From contig NZ_CP137624.1 in assembly GCF_033880585.1 (NCBI RefSeq), forward strand, positions 1,046,001 through 1,110,000: a DNA stretch of 64,000 nucleotides, read 5' to 3'. The DNA comes from Lysinibacillus louembei. GTDB lineage: Bacteria; Bacillota; Bacilli; Bacillales_A; Planococcaceae. The position numbers and the translations under genes were made by a program. Below are positions 59,588 through 64,000 of this stretch, in pieces (within the stretch, counting starts at the first letter, position 1; every line of letters starts with the position of its first letter). Under the pieces are notes generated by a model. That model was not told where the DNA came from and did not search any database. It worked only from the letters and a program-made list of their open reading frames with translations.

Positions 59588-60064
59588 CTAGTGCTTATGA
59601 AAGCGTTGTCGAGCAGAGCTTTTTTCAGCGATAACAGGAATATGAGGTAAAACCTTTCCTAAGCCATAAAGTGGCATATTTACATAAATGGATTCGTATG
59701 TGCCTTTATTGATTTGATAGGTTTCATGATAAATGCCTACTGTCTCGGTATTGCCTGCTCTTTGATTAAATTGCTTCCATGCAGCTAAGTGCTTTTCGTT
59801 TTTCGCATAAGCAAGTAAATCCTCAAGAGAACGCCAATATTGAATCATCGTTGTTGTTTTCAGCCCAAAATAGCTTTCCATCGATAAAAACCCTAATTCC
59901 TCTTTGTGTGTGTAAAGCTCCTTAATCATAGCGGGCATCGCTTTAAATACAGGAAACCATTTATGAACAGCAAGACGATTATTCACGCGCATACCAATAA
60001 TAAAAACGACAATATCCTCTGTATTATCAACTGTATAACGCCCAGTATAAACTTTATCCACCAT
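59588..60064 (-). CDS. DUF4188-family protein
   Basis: 158 residues. DUF4188 pattern: FIIGMRVNNRLAVHKWFPVF, MESYFGLKTTTMIQYWRSLE, and HLAAWKQFNQRAGNTETVGI, YHETYQI. Related to dimeric alpha/beta-barrel monooxygenase-like proteins; function unknown. It follows the PadR gene by three bases and is presumably regulated by it. Confidence 0.87.
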   Translation of the reverse strand: MVDKVYTGRYTVDNTEDIVVFIIGMRVNNRLAVHKWFPVFKAMPAMIKELYTHKEELGFLSMESYFGLKTTTMIQYWRSLEDLLAYAKNEKHLAAWKQFNQRAGNTETVGIYHETYQINKGTYESIYVNMPLYGLGKVLPHIPVIAEKSSARQRFHKH

Positions 60065-60067
60065 GTA

Positions 60068-60613
60068 TTACTCCTCCTTTTTAAGTTTTTCCAATGTAAA
60101 ATTGCACCAATCAATTGCAGCCTGAGTTGTCCTTTTTCCATAATCCAATGTGAACAGCCAATACATAGCATCCTTACTCGTATCTTGTTGAATTGCTTGT
60201 TCGATTGCTACATAAGTTTGGTAGCGTCCTGCAAGTGCCTCTTTATAATTTTGTAGCAGCAATTTTTGCTTTTCATAAGATTGATAGTGACCGAAAAATA
60301 ATTTAAGTAAAACCTCATTACGCTCTGTTGGAAAATGCTCAATTGGCTGCTCTAACCAATTTTTTAATACTTCTATACCTTTTTCCGTTAAATAATATTC
60401 ATTTTTATCAGGTCGCCCATTGCCTGAGGAAGTACGAATTTCCGCCAATCCTTCCTGTGAAATTAATTTAAGCGTTGGATAAATTTGCCCATAGCTAATT
60501 TTCCAAAAATGGTTCAAGCTTCGATCAATGAGCTGCTTAATCGCATAGCCTGATTTGCATTCAGTCGTGAGTATGCCGAGTAGTGCATATGTTGTGTCGT
60601 TGTATTTTGTCAT
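60068..60613 (-). CDS. PadR-family regulator
   Basis: 181 residues from the ATG at 60613 (GGTGGAGCG upstream). Winged helix: LLGILTTECKSGYAIKQLID, FWKISYGQIYPTLKLISQEG, LAEIRTSSGNGRPDKNEYYL, plus the C-terminal helical dimerisation domain (Vir-like). First gene of a two-gene operon with DUF4188. Confidence 0.9.
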   Translation of the reverse strand: MTKYNDTTYALLGILTTECKSGYAIKQLIDRSLNHFWKISYGQIYPTLKLISQEGLAEIRTSSGNGRPDKNEYYLTEKGIEVLKNWLEQPIEHFPTERNEVLLKLFFGHYQSYEKQKLLLQNYKEALAGRYQTYVAIEQAIQQDTSKDAMYWLFTLDYGKRTTQAAIDWCNFTLEKLKKEE

Positions 60614-60636
60614 ATCGCTCCACCTATCTAAAAGAT

Positions 60637-60655
60637 ATATATCATTAAGATATAT
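60637..60655. promoter_or_regulatory. Palindrome upstream of the PadR gene
   Basis: ATATATC-ATTAA-GATATAT, a perfect inverted repeat 24 bases before the PadR start, a candidate autoregulatory site. Confidence 0.55.
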
Positions 60656-60806
60656 AATAATGGATAGTGATGAAAAATACAAGCTATAATGAAACCCTCT
60701 TTCGTTTTTCAACGTAAAGAACAGTAAGTGTAATAGGGTATCTTATCCTATTTTTATCTATGTAAAAATTTGTTTTAATACAAATAAACGAAAAGGGGGG
60801 ATATTG

Positions 60807-62669
60807 ATGGCGTTTGTGAAATTAAATTGCCCAAATTGCAATGGTAAGCTGAAATATAAGGAGGGGCAAACGATTAAATGCCCTTACTGTGAAACAGAAT
60901 TGTTGCTGAAAGAAAATAAGGTGTACTATATTAATCAAACAATTAACAATTATTATGGGGAGGCTCGTCCTCAGCAGGCTCCACATGTAAATCCCAATTT
61001 CAAGGTGCTGTTATTCATACCAATCATCATCATAGTGGCATTTATGGCATATTTTTTGGCAGTAGATATGAAGGATACAGATAATGTGCAGGTAGCAGCT
61101 CGAACAATGCCTGAAAGTGAACCACTTCTCTTTTTCCTAAAAGATGTTTTCAACAAAGGAGAGGCACTGCCTACTGAGGAGGAAATCGCGACGATTCGTT
61201 ATTTCTTTGCTCGAAAATTGGAGGATCAATGGCATTTTGACTACAGCTTTGATGACCCATTTTCGAATGAGCAGGCGGAAATATTCAGCTATACATTACT
61301 GGATAAGCTATTAAATAAAGAGAAGATCGACCAGAAGGATTTTGAAGCTCTTACAGGCTTAACAAAGCTACAGCTAAATGATGAATATGATATTCAACAA
61401 AGCGAGCAATTAAGCTTTGGGCATTTGAAAGGTTTAAAAAGCTATTCAGGTGCCTTCAATGAATCATTTTCTAGAATTGCCGAGTTTATAGGGGATAAAT
61501 CAAAGATTACAGAGCTTTCTATACAAATTCGAAGCAACAATGAGCTTGCATTATTACTCGACTTTCCAAATTTGCAGTCACTTGAAATTACATATATGGA
61601 TGAATCGGTAACAGATTTCCATGTGCTTAATCAGCTAAAGCTAAAATCCTTTGCCATCCGTTATGTAGACAATTTGACTTGGCTATCCTCATTAACAGAT
61701 TTGCAAGCCTTAAAAATTGCTTATACAGATACGACAGATTTTAGTGCATTGTATGCATTAAGCCAATTGCGTGAGCTCACTATAGAGCATGCACAAAGCT
61801 TAAAAACATTAGATTTTCTACAAAGTATGCCAAATTTACAGATGCTGCACTTGAATTATACGTATGTTACAAGCTTAGAGGCTATTAGAAATAAGCAGTC
61901 TTTGACAAAGCTAATTTTAGAAAGCAACTCAGAAATAGATTCGCTTGAAGTTATAGGTAGCCTACCTTCTTTAACGGAATTGAAAATAACAGGCTATTCT
62001 AAAGCAGATATGCCAGTAATTGTTACACCAAATCTTCAGAGGGCAGAAGTAAAGGATACGCTTATACCAAAGCTACAGGCACCTGCTTTAAAGGAATTAA
62101 CCGTTTATCTTAATGATGATTTTGATGTAGCGCAGTTAGTAAAATTCCAAAATCTAGAGCGGCTTTCGACCTTTGAGAGTGAGGAGCTAATTAATATTCG
62201 CGCACTTAATCAATTACCTAGCTTGCAAGCACTCGATTTAAATGAGGCGTATTTCTTTAATGAAACGAAGGAATTATTTACTTTGCAGCATGTTAAAGCG
62301 CTAAGCTGTACAGAATGCTATTTCCGTTTTACGGATGACAAGCCATTGGAAAATAATACGTTAGAGCATTTAACATTGAATAAATCATCATTTGAGCTAG
62401 GTAGCGGTGATTGGTTGAATGATGACAATAAAATGGTGCCATATTTCGCCAATATGACAGCACTGCGTTCTTTTACAATGCAGGAAGGTTCATTGCAATC
62501 GCTAAGCTTTATGGAAAAATGGCAGCAAATCGAGGTACTGCATCTGGAAAATAACGCAATTAGCGATATTGAGCCATTGGTGAAGCTAGCTAATTTGAAA
62601 AAGCTCTACATTACAGGGAATTCAGTGCAAAATAAATCTGTTTTGGATAAAGGGGTATTGGTTTATTAA
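60807..62669 (+). CDS. Zinc-ribbon membrane protein with leucine-rich repeats
   Basis: 620 residues from ATG 60807 (AAAAGGGGGG upstream). A cytosolic zinc ribbon (CPNCNGKLKYKEGQTIKCPYC, given as two Cys-x2-Cys pairs near residues 8-31), one membrane helix (VLLFIPIIIIVAFMAYFLAV) near residue 75, then an outside domain of irregular leucine-rich repeats (LQSLEITYMDE, LKSFAIRYVDN, LQALKIAYTDT type) to the end. The zinc ribbon would be inside and the LRR outside. No family function is known to me. Confidence 0.78.
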   Translation: MAFVKLNCPNCNGKLKYKEGQTIKCPYCETELLLKENKVYYINQTINNYYGEARPQQAPHVNPNFKVLLFIPIIIIVAFMAYFLAVDMKDTDNVQVAARTMPESEPLLFFLKDVFNKGEALPTEEEIATIRYFFARKLEDQWHFDYSFDDPFSNEQAEIFSYTLLDKLLNKEKIDQKDFEALTGLTKLQLNDEYDIQQSEQLSFGHLKGLKSYSGAFNESFSRIAEFIGDKSKITELSIQIRSNNELALLLDFPNLQSLEITYMDESVTDFHVLNQLKLKSFAIRYVDNLTWLSSLTDLQALKIAYTDTTDFSALYALSQLRELTIEHAQSLKTLDFLQSMPNLQMLHLNYTYVTSLEAIRNKQSLTKLILESNSEIDSLEVIGSLPSLTELKITGYSKADMPVIVTPNLQRAEVKDTLIPKLQAPALKELTVYLNDDFDVAQLVKFQNLERLSTFESEELINIRALNQLPSLQALDLNEAYFFNETKELFTLQHVKALSCTECYFRFTDDKPLENNTLEHLTLNKSSFELGSGDWLNDDNKMVPYFANMTALRSFTMQEGSLQSLSFMEKWQQIEVLHLENNAISDIEPLVKLANLKKLYITGNSVQNKSVLDKGVLVY

Positions 62670-62688
62670 GAACTTCCAATACAACAAT

Positions 62689-62728
62689 AAAGGCAGAAAT
62701 CATCATTGATTTCTGCCTTTTGTTATTT
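62689..62728 (+). terminator. Terminator of the LRR gene
   Basis: Perfect 14-base arms (62689-62702 and 62707-62720, AAAGGCAGAAATCA), four-base loop, T-rich tail. Confidence 0.88.
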
Positions 62729-62859
62729 TCTTAAAGAAGACATGCCTCTATCTACATCCTATCAAAAACTGAATTATAAGTCTATTTATTTGTAAGAGGG
62801 CATGTGATAATGAATTTGCGCAAATACTTCATAACGTTATGATGAAACGAGAGGCAAGG

Positions 62860-63597
62860 ATGAAGCAAAATATTTATGACAACAATGATTTTTTTGAGCA
62901 ATATAAAGCATTAAGAGCACAGGAACATAATTATAATAATTTATTGGAAAAGCCTAATTTTTTTACGCTTATGCCAGATGTAAAGGATAAGGTAGTATTA
63001 GATATTGGCTGTGGGATGGGGGATTTTGCGGCAATCTGTATGGAGCGAGGCGCAAAGCATGTAACAGGTATTGATATTTCCACTAATATGATTGCTATGG
63101 CTAGGAGCCTTTATACTGATGCAAATTTGAATTTTAAACAGGTACCCTTTGAGGATTTTACAGTGCCTGCTGCTTCCATAGATTTGATTAGCAGCTCATT
63201 AGCATTTCATTATATTGCTGATTTTTCGCAGCTTATTGAAAAAATTAGTTTGGCATTGCGGATGGATGGCATCTTACTTTTTTCGATTCAGCATCCGATT
63301 GTGACAGCGAGCAAGGCGCAAACGGGATGGTGCTTAGATGAGCACAAAAACCTAGTGCATTATGCAGTCGATGATTATCACAGTGAGGGCTTACGCAAAT
63401 TGGATTGGTTTGTTGAGGGTGTTGAAATGTATCACCATACATTGTCTACGCTTGTAAATACATTGATTGAGCATGGGCTACAAATCGAAAAAATAATTGA
63501 GCCTAAGCCAACAGAGGAAGCAATCAAGCAATTGCCTAAAATCCAAAAAGAACTGCGGCGCCCGTCATTTTTAATTGTGAGAGCGAGGAAGGTATAA
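62860..63597 (+). CDS. Class I SAM-dependent methyltransferase
   Basis: 245 residues from ATG 62860. Motif I VVLDIGCGMGDFAAICMERG near residue 47, then VTGIDISTNMIAMAR and LISSSLAFHYIADFSQLIEK. UbiE/Tam-like small-molecule methylase; substrate unknown. AGAGGCAAGG precedes this start. Confidence 0.88.
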   Translation: MKQNIYDNNDFFEQYKALRAQEHNYNNLLEKPNFFTLMPDVKDKVVLDIGCGMGDFAAICMERGAKHVTGIDISTNMIAMARSLYTDANLNFKQVPFEDFTVPAASIDLISSSLAFHYIADFSQLIEKISLALRMDGILLFSIQHPIVTASKAQTGWCLDEHKNLVHYAVDDYHSEGLRKLDWFVEGVEMYHHTLSTLVNTLIEHGLQIEKIIEPKPTEEAIKQLPKIQKELRRPSFLIVRARKV

Positions 63598-63602
63598 TTA
63601 AA

Positions 63603-63646
63603 ACAGCAGCACGAACCTTCATTGTGGTTCGTGCTGCTGTTTTTTG
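63603..63646 (+). terminator. Terminator of the methyltransferase gene
   Basis: Perfect 15-base arms ACAGCAGCACGAACC (63603-63617) and complement (63626-63640), followed by TTTTTT. Confidence 0.92.
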
Positions 63647-63816
63647 AAAAATAATATAAATGCTAAATATAGTCCATACTAAAAACGCATTGCAAAAACT
63701 GCGTCTTTATGATAAATTTATATAGTTATACGCTAATTTTGTAAATAGTATAAAATATCCCTATAATAATTATAGCGTATCGTTTATTGCAAGTCAACCC
63801 ATAAGGAGTGAATGCT

Positions 63817-64000
63817 ATGAATTTATTATTTCAACAACAACAAAAGCATGTAAATGGTGTGATGAAGACGATTGCATCACAAATGAATCGACTGGAGAAG
63901 GAGGCTTCGCAGCGACAAAGTGATGTGATGAATATTCGTAAGCATTTTTGGGATGAAGTGAAAGTGAATACGGACACTTTCGATGATTTTCTTGAAACGA
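63817..64000 (+). CDS. HelD-like RNA polymerase recycling ATPase (5' part)
   Basis: The frame is cut by the window edge after 61 codons. ATAAGGAGTG precedes the ATG. The start, with a helical coiled region and IRKHFWDEVKVNTDTFDDFLET in two pieces, matches the N-terminal arm of HelD/HelR, a helicase-like protein that frees stalled RNA polymerase. Only the N-terminus is visible, so the assignment is provisional. Confidence 0.6.
   Translation, partial: MNLLFQQQQKHVNGVMKTIASQMNRLEKEASQRQSDVMNIRKHFWDEVKVNTDTFDDFLET

Noticed and set aside
1-64000. CRISPR arrays, tRNA and rRNA genes
   Set aside because: No regularly spaced repeats and no cloverleaf or rRNA-like sequence seen; (ACAGAT)6 is the only tandem repeat of note.

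Overview
The window looks like chromosome of a low-GC Gram-positive in the Bacillales, most like Lysinibacillus or a close relative. The grounds are AT-rich sequence, strong AGGAGG-type ribosome sites, OmpR/VanS-like signalling genes, a petrobactin (asb) operon with Fur boxes, and ugp and ada operons of Bacillus type. This placement is inferred from gene content only.

Positions 502-18532 form one integrated island. It begins inside the last codons of rlmH and ends at a near-copy of that same site (19 of 21 bases identical), the signature of a staphylococcal cassette chromosome (SCC). Its interior fits: a large serine recombinase like Ccr (11796-13433), a DUF927 AAA ATPase like Cch (8604-10439), a phage-type OB-fold protein, a DUF1643 protein, RadC and several small genes. 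A tyrosine recombinase coupled to the Cch-like gene is unusual. Defence-type cargo sits mainly at the two ends: an HNH nuclease/unknown/nucleotidyltransferase trio and a cytosine-methyltransferase restriction system on the left, and a dGTPase/nucleotidyltransferase pair on the right. Two sets of direct repeats record how the island was assembled.

From 18.5 to 34 kb is ordinary but decaying accessory chromosome: an ECF sigma factor and membrane partner, a TetR/SDR divergent pair with twin operators, methyltransferase, GNAT, MerR/C45 acyltransferase and Nudix genes, a TRIC channel gene behind a leader terminator, a two-component system and a nucleoside transporter. Several genes are broken: an IS3 relic, a GNAT gene with an in-frame TAG, and a BspA-type LRR gene frameshifted at a homopolymer.

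From 34 to 46.7 kb is iron acquisition: asbABCDEF behind two Fur boxes, then an AraC-type regulator whose frame runs without a stop into a siderophore-binding lipoprotein, with a Fur box and a ribosome site inside the joined frame. A methyltransferase/dehydrogenase pair and a LuxR regulator follow.

From 46.7 kb to the end: a WYL-type regulator with a divergent effector-binding protein, a ugpCAEB-glpQ operon for glycerol-3-phosphate and glycerophosphodiesters, a Fic protein, an adaA-alkA-ogt alkylation repair operon, a dihydrouridine synthase, two regulator/enzyme pairs, a zinc-ribbon/LRR membrane protein, a methyltransferase and the start of a HelD-like gene. Between ogt and dus lies an odd set of three interleaved inverted repeats.
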